A stretch of 64,000 nt of DNA from Bolinopsis microptera (Eukaryota > Ctenophora > Tentaculata > Lobata > Bolinopsidae), in NCBI RefSeq assembly GCF_026151205.1, contig NC_087081.1, positions 4,645,246 to 4,709,245 of the forward strand, given 5' to 3'. Position numbers and translations under genes: made by a program. How positions within the stretch are numbered: position 1 is the first letter of the stretch; each line of letters opens with the position of its first letter. The notes under the pieces are model-generated. The model did no database searches, was not told the DNA's origin, and was given only the letters and a program-made list of their open reading frames with translations. This document shows positions 50,394 through 63,358 of the stretch, piece after piece.

Positions 50394-51425
50394 GACACAG
50401 TGCTATTCTCGACTAAACCCACTGATGTTAGTCCCCGGTGACAGCACTATTAAACGGCGCTGAGCGGTCCAAAAATTCAATTTGATAAATAAACGTCAAG
50501 CCCAGCAATTTCAAACGATTAGAAAGTTGGCAGATTGGATAATTAGGAAAGTTCTAGAAGATTGGTTCAATATTAAAATCGTGCGCTGGTTACTTTAAGC
50601 GATGGTTGAGTAGCTGGATGAGCATGGCACACGTACAAATTGTGTCTGGAGAAGTGGGAGATGTTCCATAGTAATTCTGAAGTTATGCAGAAGACAAAAG
50701 AGAAAGAGGAGAGAAGGAGAACAAAAGAGGAATTATAAGGATCCTGGTGGGATGTGGAGTATGTTGGAGGAAGTAGTACAATGGGAGTAGTAGTTCCGGG
50801 ATACTTCACAACCAAACAAGCAGTTAAGAGATCTAGTTTTAATATATCAGGTTATAAAATGAACAGTTTTGATTTAAAATAAAAGCAAAACTTTGAATTG
50901 TCGACTGGTAGTGGTACTGTGGTAAAGTCAGAAGCATTTTTAAGCGCAAAACGATTCCCTTTCCCAGAGTTCTTCTCACGAAATGTCGTTGATTAGTACT
51001 TACATAGTTAGAATAGTTGAAGTGGTAGTATAAGTATGACATTTATTTTAAATTTTGCTGTATTCAAAGTAACGAAGTATAATCTCGAATTTAAAATTAA
51101 AGATTCGCAAATTTTCTATTTTAAAGCAAACTTGAACTCAAACTTAAAAACAGCGCAATGAGTAGTAGTAGCATGTGTATTATTTATAAATATTAAATTA
51201 TATGAATATTACACATATGTTTCTCTCGTTTAAGCAACATCCATATCGACATCAGACGTCAGAGAGCTTCGCAAAAGCAAATTTTAGTCATCAGCATCAT
51301 AACGAAACTAACCTGGTAACTGATTAATGATCTAACAAAGTTATCTAACTTTGTTTCAACTATTTTAACTACTTCCGCAGTCCGCTACCAAGTGTTATAT
51401 CAACAGTTATTTATTCAAGAGACTC
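50394..51425. other. No gene seen; small hairpin
   Basis: AT-rich. The arms aacaaagtta and taactttgtt (51334-51355) form a 10-bp hairpin with a 2-bp loop. Confidence 0.5.
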
Positions 51426-51427
<2 letters not shown>

Positions 51428-51469
<42 letters not shown>

Positions 51470-51474
51470 AAGTA
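51428..51474. repeat. (GTGAAA)n hexanucleotide repeat
   Basis: About seven perfect copies of gtgaaa. Confidence 0.93.
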
Positions 51475-51842
51475 AAACCTTCGACCGCAGAATGAGTTGC
51501 GTGTGTTAAGACCAATCATATCACATTTAAGAATGAGTAATTTTCATTGAAGGTATCATAACCCAGAGCTCGACATAATATCACCACTTCAATCTCGACC
51601 TAAAATTTACTAAATCCAACTTAGTGAACCCGACATCAGATTGACAAAAACCCAACCTGAACCCGACTTCGAGGTCCCTTTAGTCAGGAGTCCTCAGTGG
51701 GGGTCCACTACAAGCTGAGGACCACGTACTGACACTATCACATATTATAACCAGTTGACAAAGTATAAACCACTTTTAGGCTGTATAAAGCATGTGGGGG
51801 TCCGACACCTCGGTACAAGTAGGTGTCCGGTATACCTCCAAC
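51475..51842. other. No gene seen
   Basis: Some C-rich phrases of the type acccgac recur (51630-51670). No gene. Confidence 0.5.
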
Positions 51843-51984
51843 AAGCCGGACACTACAAGCCGGACACTACAAGCCGGACACTACAAGCCGGACACTACAA
51901 GACGGACACTACAAGCCGGACACTACAAGCCGGACACTACAAGCCGGACACTACAAGCCGGACACTACAAGCCGGACACTACAG
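51843..51984. repeat. 14-bp minisatellite (gccggacactacaa)10
   Basis: Ten copies, one with gacgg in place of gccgg. All are in perfect register. Confidence 0.95.
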
Positions 51985-52326
51985 CGCTTACTAAAAATAT
52001 AATGAGCAGGTTAGGACCCTGTTAAAATGTGTTAAACTTAATCTTTAACTTTTCCTTATATTTTCCAAAACTTCAAATTGGTTTGGGCGAAAGCCCTCAG
52101 CCACTTAGAAAATAAGTAAGCAGTGGGGGTCCACCACTTTGATACAGGTGAAGGTCGCCTATATCGCTACAAGTTCTTCATATTGCTACAAGAGTGTGGT
52201 CTCTTCACCATGTACTACAAGCCGATGTACCAAAGTATCAACAACGTACTGAGACCGAATACAATGCGCTTTACAATTATAATTACACCTGCTGCTACCA
52301 GGACCACCAATCACCATGTCCGATAA
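51985..52326. other. No gene seen
   Basis: Contains ctacaagccgatgtacc near 52215, an echo of the preceding 14-bp repeat, and the phrase gtgggggtcc also found at 51707 and 51794. Confidence 0.5.
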
Positions 52327-52339
52327 ATATAACAGATAA

Positions 52340-52405
52340 ATATAGCATATAATATATACTATATTATATATATAATACAATAATATAGTATATATATAGC
52401 ATATA
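52340..52405. repeat. AT palindrome at array edge
   Basis: The arms atatatactatatta (52352-52366) and taatatagtatatat (52381-52395) flank a 14-bp loop, immediately before the 11-bp array. Confidence 0.8.
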
Positions 52406-52411
52406 GAATAT

Positions 52412-53667
52412 GCTAACACTCAAGTAACACTCAAGTAACACTATAGTAACACTCAAGTTACATTATAATAACACTATAGTAACACCCAAGTAACACTCAA
52501 GTAACACTATAGTAACACTCAAGTAACATTATAATAACACTATAGTAACACTCAAGTAACACTCAAGTAACACTATAGTAACACTATAGTAACACTATAG
52601 TAACACTCAAGTAACACTATAGTACTATAGTAACACTCAAGAAACATTATAGTAACACTATAGTAACACTCAAGTAACACTCAAGTAACACTCAAGTAAC
52701 ACTATAGTAACACTATAGTAACACTCAAGTAACACTATAGTACTATAGTAACACTATAGTAACACTCAAGTAACACTATAGTAACACTCAAGTAACACTA
52801 TAGTAACACTCAAGTAACACTCAAGTAACACTATAGTAACACTCAAGTAACGCTATAGTAACACTCAAGTAACACTCAAGTAACACTCAAGTAACACTCA
52901 AGTAACACTATAGTAACACTATAGTAACACTATAGTAACACTATAGTAACACTATAGTAACACTATAGTAACACTATAGTAACACTCAAGTTACATTATA
53001 GAAACACTATAGTAACACTATAGTAACACTCAAGTAACACTCAAGAAACATTATAGTAACACTATAGTAACACTCAAGTAACACTATAGTAACACTCAAG
53101 TAACACTCAAGTAACACTCAAGTAACACTCAAGTAACATTTTAGTAACACTATAGTAACACTATAGTAACACTCAAGTAACACTCGAGTAACACTATAGT
53201 AACACTATAGTACCACTATAGTAACACTCAAGTAACACTATAGTAACACTATAGTAACACTATAGTAACACTCAAGTTACATTATAGTAACACTATAGTA
53301 ACACTATAGTAACACTCAAGTAACACTCAAGAAACATTATAGTAACACTATAGTAACACTATAGTAACACTATAGTAACACTATAGTAACACTATAGTAA
53401 CACTCAAGTAACACTATAGTAACATTATAGTAACACTATAGTACCACTATAGTAACACTTTAGTAACACTCAAGTAACACTATAGTAACACTATAGTAAC
53501 ACTATAGTAACACTATAGTAACACTATAGTAACACTATAGTAACACTATAGTAACACTATAGTAACACTATAGTACCACTTTAGTAACACTCAAGTAACA
53601 CTATAGTAACACTATAGTAACACTATAGTAACACTATAGTAACACTATAGTAACACTATAGTAACAC
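52412..53667. repeat. 11-bp two-variant minisatellite
   Basis: About 114 tandem units of taacactcaag or taacactatag. The two forms are intermixed along 1.25 kb, with rare ttacatta, taccacta, aaacatta and 3-4-bp deletion variants. Long pure ATAG runs lie at about 52910-52980, 53480-53570 and 53600-53665. CAAG-rich stretches lie elsewhere. Confidence 0.96.
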
Positions 53668-54148
53668 AAGACTGGCAGTAGTGCTGTTCTCTGGTGTACG
53701 ATAAAATTCATTAATAAAAAATGAAGATTGGAAGCACCTCTCTAGTGGGTGCCTGTACCATGGGATGTGTAACTGTGGGTGGTGTAGTTTCCAAGTTTTA
53801 AGTGATGGTGTGTCGGATTTTAACGTGGTAAACGCGGGTTATGGATAGCCCGAATGGGTGCGTTTCGGACAGATTTGATTAGTTTTACGGAGGGTTAAGA
53901 ACTGGTTGCCGTTAGAAAGTGTCAAGAAATGCCTGTGTTATGTCAGAGAACCTTGAATAAAGAGTTGGGAGGAATGGCCCATGGCAGATTATTACGTATT
54001 AGTTTCCGAAGGTATTACAGTGACATCAAAGGTACTTGAACTTTAAATATTATTACATGGGTGTTTCATAATTTTACGTCATTATTTCAATGTTTAGGAA
54101 TATTTATTATGCATAAGAATATTTCAAGTTAAATGGCAACCCACGCTG
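53668..54148. other. No gene seen
   Basis: Slightly more GC-balanced but without a usable open frame. Confidence 0.5.
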
Positions 54149-54252
54149 TGACGAAATAAATCGTTGTGACGAAATAAAACGGTGTGACAAAGTGAAACGT
54201 TGTGACAAAATGAAACGTAGTGACGAAATAAATCGTTGTGACGAAATAAAAC
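54149..54252. repeat. 18-bp minisatellite (gtgacgaaataaaacgtt)6
   Basis: Six copies alternating gacgaaataaa and gacaaaatgaaa variants. Confidence 0.92.
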
Positions 54253-55009
54253 TACCGGAAGTGTGGAAACGAAGTTGAGAGGATGAGGACTAATTGGTAT
54301 AATTAGTCCTAATTAATTGATATAATTAGTAACTAATCGGTTATAAAGCCAGTTAATTGGATCAGCATGATAGCCGATTTGAAATTTAGAAATGATGATT
54401 GATAAATAATCAGCCAATACTCGATATGAAATAGAATTACAAAAGATATAAAAGCAGTTAAATCACACCTTTTTGGGTGTGATTGGTAGAAATGATCAAA
54501 AGTAAACGAGTTAAAATAAGCAATTTAGAAAACATCGCTTGTTAGGTGGAGTTGATTAATCTAACAACAATTCTGCGTTACTCATCGGTTTGAATTTAAA
54601 TTGCAGTTAAACGAACAGAAACGACAAGAGATATACGGGGAAACAAATGACGGTACCAGCTAAAAATGTTCAGAATCTCTCCCACGAAGTCGTAGAGGAA
54701 AAGTCCATTAGATTTAGCAGGAACGGAGACCCTTGACTTCGTGTTCGTTCCCTACTGTAGGGTGGATTTAAACAGGGTGGAGTAGCCTGTAACAGGTTGG
54801 TTTAAAATTTAAATGTGTTGGCTGTAATTCGTTATTTGAATATAATATTTTGATACCCTAAAGTGAGGACGTGAGGTCTCAAACATTTGACTGACAATTA
54901 ATGTTCATATATTTTAGGTTTGGAGTCCCTCCTCCGAAACAGTACGATGAGTTGAGACTTTTTCATATTTAGAAGTTGAGGACTTTAGAAACGAATGAAA
55001 GTAAGATGC
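54253..55009. other. No gene seen; small palindromes
   Basis: aggactaatt-ggtat-aattagtcct near 54283 forms a perfect 10-bp hairpin. cacgaagtc and gacttcgtg near 54682 and 54736 are an inverted pair. Confidence 0.5.
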
Positions 55010-55998
55010 CTAATATCTGTGAGCTGTGATTGGCTAATGTCTAATATCTGTGAGCTGTGATTAGCTAATGTCTAATATCTGTGAGCTGTGATTAGCTAAT
55101 GTCTAATATCTGTGAACTGTGATTGGCTAATGTCTGATATCTGTGAGCTGTGATTGGCTAATGTCTAATATCTGTGAGCTGTGATTGGCTAATGTCTAAT
55201 ATCTGTGAGCTGTGATTAGCTAATGTCTAATATCTGTGAGCTGTGATTGGCTAATGTCTAATATCTGTGAGCTGTGATTGGCTAATGTCTGATATCTGTG
55301 AGCTGTGATTAGCTAATGTCTAATATCTGTGAGCTGTGATTGGCTAATGTCTAATATCTGTGAGCTATGATTGGCTAATGTCTAATATCTGTGAGCTGTG
55401 ATTGGCTAATGTCTAATATCTGTGAGCTGTAATTGGCTAATGTCTAATATCTGTGAGCTGTAATTGGCTAATGTCTAATATCTGTGAGCTGTGATTGGCT
55501 AATGTCTAATATCTGTGAGCTGTGATTAGCTAATGTCTAATATCTGTGAGCTGTGATTGGCTAATGTCTAATATCTGTGAGCTATGATTGGCTAATGTCT
55601 AATATCTGTGAGCTGTGATTGGCTAATGTCTAATATCTGTGAGCTGTAATTGGCTAATGTCTAATATCTGTGAGCTGTAATTGGCTAATGTCTAATATCT
55701 GTGAGCTGTGATTGGCTAATGTCTAATATCAGTGAGCTGTGATTGGCTAATGTCTAATATCTGTGAGCTGTAATTAGCTAATGTCTAATATCTGTGAGCT
55801 GTGATTAGCTAATGTCTAATATCTGTGAGCTGTGATTGGCTAATGTCTAATATCTGTGAGCTGTGATTAGCTAATGTCTAATATCTGTGAGCTGTGATTG
55901 GCTAATGCCTAATATCTGTGAGCTGTGATTAGCTAATGTCTAATATCTGTGAACTGTGATTGGCTGATGTCTAATATCTGTGAGCTGTGATTGGCTAA
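55010..55998. repeat. 31-bp minisatellite, ~32 copies
   Basis: The unit starts taatatctgtgagctgtgat and continues tggctaatgtc. Variants are gattagct, aattggct, ctatgatt, gaactg and tgatatc. The variant order at about 55330-55490 recurs at about 55540-55700, a higher-order period near 217 bp (seven units). Most units contain ATTGG, an inverted CCAAT box. Confidence 0.96.
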
Positions 55999-56961
55999 TT
56001 GAAGATAAATAAAACGCTGAACATTGTCATTGAGGATTTTTTGCGCCCATACTGGAGGCCGAGGGGGTTATAAGCTGGATGAAAATTTGTTCCATATTTT
56101 GTTCCATATTTTAAATTCGGATTGTACGATCATTTATTATTTTAAATGAATGGACACACGTTTTTGAGTGAGCTGGCATTGGAATCAGTGTTCAATTAGT
56201 CCGATTGAAACAGTCAGAATCAATGTTGCAAGATACGGAAAAAAGTTAAAGCAACAGAAGAACGACACAGTATATAGATGTTAAGTCGCAGACCCAAGAA
56301 CATTATAATTCCAAACGATCGCAAATAAGCAAATACCAAAATGCCAAGCAGCAATAACATTCTCTCGACACTGTAGCTTTATAAAGATACCGCTTAAACC
56401 GATGGTTTTAATTTACAGGCCATAAAAAGCTAAAATACTTGTTCAATTTGCCATGATAATTAAAGCGTCATGAATGCTTGATGACCTAAACGAAATATTG
56501 AAAAGCATTTAACATGAACATGCCCAGTTAAGGTTATGATACTAGAACGGTGACGACAACTAAAAGTGACGTGGCAGGTCGGCAGGATTAAGATCGACAA
56601 ACCATAATTAATTGATCTGAGCTCAAGACTTCTAAATAAAGAGATCATGAATTCGAAATCGTGAATTGTGTGACCTTTTGCGGCGCGGAAGTGCTTTATT
56701 ACAGATGCAGAGACAATTATGACGCAGACAGATTGGAACAGGACTAAAAAAGGGGAAGGGTTGTGAAAATGAGACCGTCATTAACTGAGTATATCACTCT
56801 CCATTCAGATAGATCGCCCAAATATTCCCTAATGAAAAGCATATGGTGGAGCCAACCCTGGCCCTGCAGTTCTTAACTAGCTACAATTTAGCACTGTAAC
56901 CACTACAAAGTGACAATGAGCTGCCGGATGTCAAGTTGTAGGGGTGGAGTGATAACAGGCT
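55999..56961. other. No gene seen
   Basis: AT-rich; no credible frame. Confidence 0.5.
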
Positions 56962-57580
56962 ACTGACGACATACGACTACACTGACGACAACATACGGCT
57001 ACACTGACGACAACATACGACTACACTGACGACAACATATGGCTACACTGACGACAACATACGACTACACTGACGACTACATACGACTACACATACGACT
57101 ACAAACGACTACACTGACGACAATATACGACTACACCGACGACAATATACGACTACACCGACGACAATATACGACTACACTGACGACAACATACGACTAC
57201 ACTGACGACAACATATGGCTACACTGACGACAACATACGACTACACTGACGACTACATACGACTACACATACGACTACAAACGACTACACTGACGACAAT
57301 ATACGACTACACCGACGACAATATACGACTACACCGACGACAACATACGGCTACATTGACGACAACATACGACTACACTGACGACTACATACGACTACAC
57401 ATACGACTACATACGACTACACTGACGACAACATACGGCTACACTGACGACAACATACGACTACACATACGACTACATACGACTACACTGACGACAATAT
57501 ACGACTACACCGACGACAATATACGACTACACTGACGACAACATACGGCTACACTGACGACAACATACGACTACACTGAC
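56962..57580. repeat. ~22-bp minisatellite with 176-bp higher-order unit
   Basis: Built from acatacgactacactgacga words with ggctac, ccgacg and tatacg variants. The block atggctacactgacgacaac starts at 57039 and 57215, exactly 176 bp apart, and a modified third block follows at about 57349. Threonine/tyrosine-rich frames are artefacts. Confidence 0.94.
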
Positions 57581-58240
57581 TACATTGTTTACTGAGGATC
57601 ACCAACTTATCAGACTGCAAGCTTCCAAAACTACCGGCCATCTTAATTTATTACGTACAGTACAACGTATAAGGTTTTCATTATTTTTGAATTTTAGCAT
57701 TACCACCGGTTAGGGCAGATTGCGTGATAACTGTGAAGATTGCGTGAAGACACCTATCAGTAGTTTGAGCTACAATTACAAACCAACACACGGTACGAGG
57801 GATACTAGAAAAGAGAGAAATTAAAACAAAAGGATATAAGATAATATCTTGTCCTCTGATAAATAATATATTGGATATCTCTTTATCAGAGATATCTCTC
57901 CTATATTATAGTAGGCAGATATATTGTCAGTGATAAGCTCACAAAACCGATTAGTGATTAGTGCTATTTGCACGGTTATAGTGCATAGCCGCACAGTGTG
58001 ATACTGTGTGTCACGTGTCATGTTGTCTCAACTTCAGGTCAGGTACTGAAATTCATCAAGTCATGAACTCCATGGGAACATGTATCAATTCAATCAAACT
58101 GAGAGAGTATATTATTCTGTAATACCCCACACTTCATCTTGTACTGTAGTATAAGTGCTCTTGTACTGCTATATGAATATCATATGAGATTGTTCTGTTG
58201 TGCAGCTCTCAGAATGATCACGAGGTCTGAAACACTCCGC
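57581..58240. other. No gene seen
   Basis: AT-rich; a tctgataaa/tttatcaga inverted pair lies at about 57855-57898. Confidence 0.5.
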
Positions 58241-58310
58241 TAATGTTGGTCACGTGGTCACTAATGTTGGTCACGTGGTAATACGTGTCACCACGTGATG
58301 AGGTCATGTG
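58241..58310. promoter_or_regulatory. Cluster of three CACGTG E-boxes
   Basis: CACGTG occurs at 58251, 58272 and 58292, and TACGTG at 58282. The first two sit in a direct repeat (ctaatgttggtcacgtggt). The second and third form an inverted repeat (tcacgtggt / accacgtga). The spacings of 21 and 20 bp place all three on one face of the helix. A TATA-like string (catatataatac) lies near 58391. Regulatory function is inferred only. Confidence 0.4.
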
Positions 58311-58869
58311 AGGAAAAAGAATACATGAACTGATCAACTCAAGCAGATTTCGTGGACATGTGACGTTGTTTCCATGGTAGCGGTAGTGCTCATATATAAT
58401 ACAAAAAGTAATTTCATATCCTCACAAATTCCTTCGATCGTGTTCAATCAAATCCACGAGATACTCAAGCTCAATGATCCGCAAGCTATCGCATGATGCT
58501 CAAGCTAATATAAGGAGAAACTCTATTTGAAGCTTATTAATCCAAAAAGAAACATGAGCAAAACAATGGTTGTGACCGCGACAAATTATTTTAAAACCGT
58601 CACCTTGATATAAATTAATGATATGCCCACTATTAATTTGCCTCTTTTATATTAAATTTTCCGCTAATTCGTATACAAAGAACACACGATATTTGTCATA
58701 TTTCCGGTATAAATATGCAAATTAACAGTAAATTAAATTTACGCAGTTTGAAACATATTATTAACTAGACTGTCGGTACACATATCCAATCAGATGCTGT
58801 GTCATTATATTGACGAATTGTGGGAAAACATAATGTGCGATTCAAAACTATTTGTCTATACTACTGAAG
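58311..58869. other. No gene seen
   Basis: AT-rich; no repeats of note. Confidence 0.5.
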
Positions 58870-58974
58870 GAAGTTGGGACAAACCCCAAAGAGGAACTGC
58901 GAACCCTGATGCGGGACAGGGATATATGGAGGGTTATCTGGCGTAGATCCAACCTAATAGTAGTAGTAGTATGC
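58870..58974 (+). pseudogene. LINE 3' end with (TAG)n tail
   Basis: A short open frame contains EELRTLMRDRDIWRVIWRRS, the extreme C-terminal pattern of many non-LTR retrotransposon polymerases (a conserved Met-Arg-Asp-Arg-X-X-Trp-Arg element). It runs straight into atagtagtagtagta (to 58971), a microsatellite-type 3' tail. Everything upstream is missing, so this is a severely 5'-truncated insertion. The C-terminal residues differ from those of the minus-strand LINE at 42519-43472, and the tail is a different trinucleotide, so it is a separate family. Confidence 0.65.
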
Positions 58975-60261
58975 GATTCTGAACTAAAGAAATTGTAGTA
59001 GAGAACGATAAAATAGTCCTTGTTAACAAAGAACTAGAAGCCATAAAGTTCCGAGCAAACGTATTGCCTTCAGTTTAATTGAAATGACGACAATCAAGAA
59101 ATTGTCAGTAAGGTATTTTCAGCTCAAGTTGACAAACGTTTAATGTAAATTTGATACCATCCGGTTCCGGGTCTTTGCTGGTGGTATTTCTGACTTCATG
59201 ACAGTCCACCCAGAACATAAAACCATATCCTAATTCGGAGATCCAATCTTATAAATCTCCAGCACAACCTGGGCTATTTTTAGATTTAATCCAAGCGATA
59301 GGAACTGTCACCAAAAAAGGATAGATAAATCATTAATCAAGCATACCCCGTTCATGAATCATGATCAGTCCACCCCCGCAAACTGGAGAGCTCGAGACTC
59401 AAGAGTATTCGATGGTGCTGTAATGAGTAGAGCTCATAATATATCATTTATATTGACCGTCATATGCTAGCCACACTGCAGTGAGGGTACAGAATGTGTG
59501 GGTCACGTGATATGGACACTCTCACCATGTCTCCTTACAAACTGGGCCATTTCAGAGGAAAACGGATCGGGTCCCGATCGTTTTCCTCAGATCGGGAGTG
59601 TGGTCGGAGTTTGTGATATGTCTGGAACTGTCGTTCTCATCGGAGGATTGGGAGGAGACCTTGACAAGTAGATGATATAGTAACAATAGTGTAAGAAGTT
59701 GCTCCTTGGTAGTATGTATTATATTAAGTGTAATTAGAGTTGTATCAACTGATTGTGAGCCAAAATTTGATGATTGAAATGATTCAAGAGTCAAGACATG
59801 CATGCAGTAACCTACTTTACCTTATGATCATCGCACAAGTTGGGCCTGGTTTAACAGAAAAGTACATTCTAATTTTATCTATTAATATACTCAGCTCCTT
59901 TACCAGTGCTTACAGTACAATATCAAATCAAATCTTATCCAAAGTGAAAACAACCGGCTAAGCGTGGCGTTTAATCGATTTTTTAAGCCAGTTTTTAGAG
60001 CACGATTCTTAGATTTTGAACAGTAGGTAACAATCCCCAGAATTTAATTAATAAGGTCAAACATCTCAATGAGAGTTTGGGATACAATTTACTCAACGTT
60101 TTCCATGCCGAATTCTTAAAAAGGAACAGTGGTGAACCCTAGCTGGCCTTTAATTCTGTAGATGTGCTTGCTTAAGTCAATGCATAATGATTTTTTTTCA
60201 AGATCTTTGAAGTTTTGATTGCGAAATAGTAAACCAGAAACCTAACGTGCTCGTCCAGTAA
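58975..60261. other. No gene seen; imperfect palindrome at 59556-59587
   Basis: aggaaaacggatcggg is followed at once by tcccgatcgttttcct, complementary except for one extra G. Otherwise AT-rich. Confidence 0.5.
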
Positions 60262-60549
60262 CTACCTTTACCAACAGCTGCTAATGATTTTAGGAACAGG
60301 TTCCAGCCCCTCAATCTTTGGGGAGCTGCAGTATTTGTTTTAAAACTCTCTGATTTATCAACTAAAATACATGATAATCGCTCTGTCAAAGCAACCTGGA
60401 CGCAGGTGGCATTTACGGTGGCGATCGATAACCAAAAAATAGAAGAAGAAAAAACCATGTACTTGATGATCAAGGTGGTCAGGTGGAGCCCTCTTTTATA
60501 CGTCGGAAGGCCCCGATTTATCAAAGCTAAGTTTGAGGACAAGCACTGA
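60262..60549 (+). CDS. Unrecognised 95-codon open frame, possible exon
   Basis: The frame is open from a stop at 60259-60261 to TGA at 60547-60549. It has no early ATG but is preceded by an acceptor-like string (ctacctttaccaacag, ending 60277). The translation is compositionally protein-like, for example WGAAVFVLKLSDLSTKIHDN and YLMIKVVRWSPLLYVGRPRF, with a basic-hydrophobic C-terminus. No family was recognised. The opposite strand is also open for 160 codons (60198-60680), but that frame is rich in Ser, Leu, Cys and Thr and reads like a shadow. The stretch is less AT-rich than its surroundings. It could be a terminal exon, a transposon fragment or chance. Confidence 0.3.
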   Translation, partial: LPLPTAANDFRNRFQPLNLWGAAVFVLKLSDLSTKIHDNRSVKATWTQVAFTVAIDNQKIEEEKTMYLMIKVVRWSPLLYVGRPRFIKAKFEDKH

Positions 60550-60728
60550 CGGGCCACGGCAGATTGAATTAAAAAATACACTAAAACTGTGAACACTTGC
60601 GCGTTCGTGGCCTTTAAAGTACAATATGTGACGCACAAACGCCAGATCCTGTTTGATTGATTGCATTTTTGTCGACGCACACATCGAGATACCCTCGCTG
60701 TCGCTTAACTCTTACTCTCTTACCGCGT

Positions 60729-62233
<1,505 letters not shown>

Positions 62234-63358
62234 ATAGGGTAAAGCACATAATTTTGTCATTTTTTGGCAATTTTCCGACTGCCTGATATAAACCATGGGT
62301 TTTAACCTCGTCTGAAATTCCGATTTAGATGAAACCTCCACCATGTTATAGTAGACAGTCTAGGCAAGTTCTAACACAAAAATGATCGAAATTGCTGGGG
62401 TTGAAGATGTTCAAAAAAATTATTTTGAAAAAATGACAAAATTAGGTGACTTTACTTAATTTTGTCACCCCGAACCTAATTTTTTCACTTGAAGATTGTG
62501 CAAAAATTAACCGTTTCTCGGTATTTTAGACTACCTGGATGCATCATTCGAGCGCTTTTTTACCAACATTGACCTCAAAAATCCCAAAGATATGATGTTT
62601 TCATAGTTTTGTAGCTTGATGAAAAGATGACACTTTTTGGGTATCTAATCTTAGAAAATAGCCCCCAAATGCCCCTGAAACCACTGGCATCTTGAAAACT
62701 TTCTATGAAGCATGAATCAATATTGGTTACTGATTCACGAAACTATATTTACCAATAGCTCTTTAAAACCCAGAATTACAGTATATTTCTCGGCGAAAAT
62801 ATGCTATTATAAGTGTTTAAATGCTATTATAAGTGCCTTATACATATCCTATGGGCAAAAAAACTTCAGAATAGTTGTATAAGGCCATTTTCAACACAAT
62901 CTGTGATTTACAAGAAATTTGAGAAAGGTCGATTTTTTTGACAAAATTAAGTACTTTTGGCAAAATCGAACCTAATTTTGTCACCCTCTGTAACTTGAAC
63001 AATAATTGCGCTAGAGACTTGAAAATTTGTACGTATACTTCTGCTGTAGAAGATATTTGAAATATGCAATGGCATGAAGCTAGCTCAATTACTTTTGAAA
63101 TAGCAATAAATCAAAATTTTGAAAATTCCTTAAGAAAACTTTAAGGATCTTATTTATTTTTCGGGTTAACAGTTTCGCCTTCATTTTTGACACAGATGCA
63201 AAAGAGCTAGAAACTTTGTAGGAGCAGTTTCAGCAAAGTCTAAGCTTTCTTTTTATACACAAACCTTTTCTTTCAAGCTGAAATTCCGAGCCGAGGCAGT
63301 TTTTCAGAGCAAAATGACAAAATTAGGTACCCTGACAAAATTACGTGCCTTACCCTAT
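62234..63358. mobile_element. 1.1-kb terminal-inverted-repeat element, non-autonomous
   Basis: The left end (atagggtaaagcacataatt from 62234) and the right end (ending gtgccttaccctat at 63358) are inverted repeats matching at 24 of 26 positions, to the word ttttgtca. TA dinucleotides occupy both ends (62235-62236 and 63356-63357), as for TA-targeting DNA transposons such as the Tc1/mariner group. Further copies of cctaattttgtca or its complement occur at about 62437, 62457, 62478, 62941, 62970 and 63317, most near the ends, resembling subterminal transposase-binding repeats. No open frame above 60 codons is present, so it would depend on a transposase elsewhere. Confidence 0.72.

Noticed and set aside
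60198..60680. 160-residue minus-strand protein
   Set aside because: Composition (Ser, Leu, Thr, Cys) and overlap with a more protein-like plus-strand frame suggest it is a shadow, though this is not decisive.
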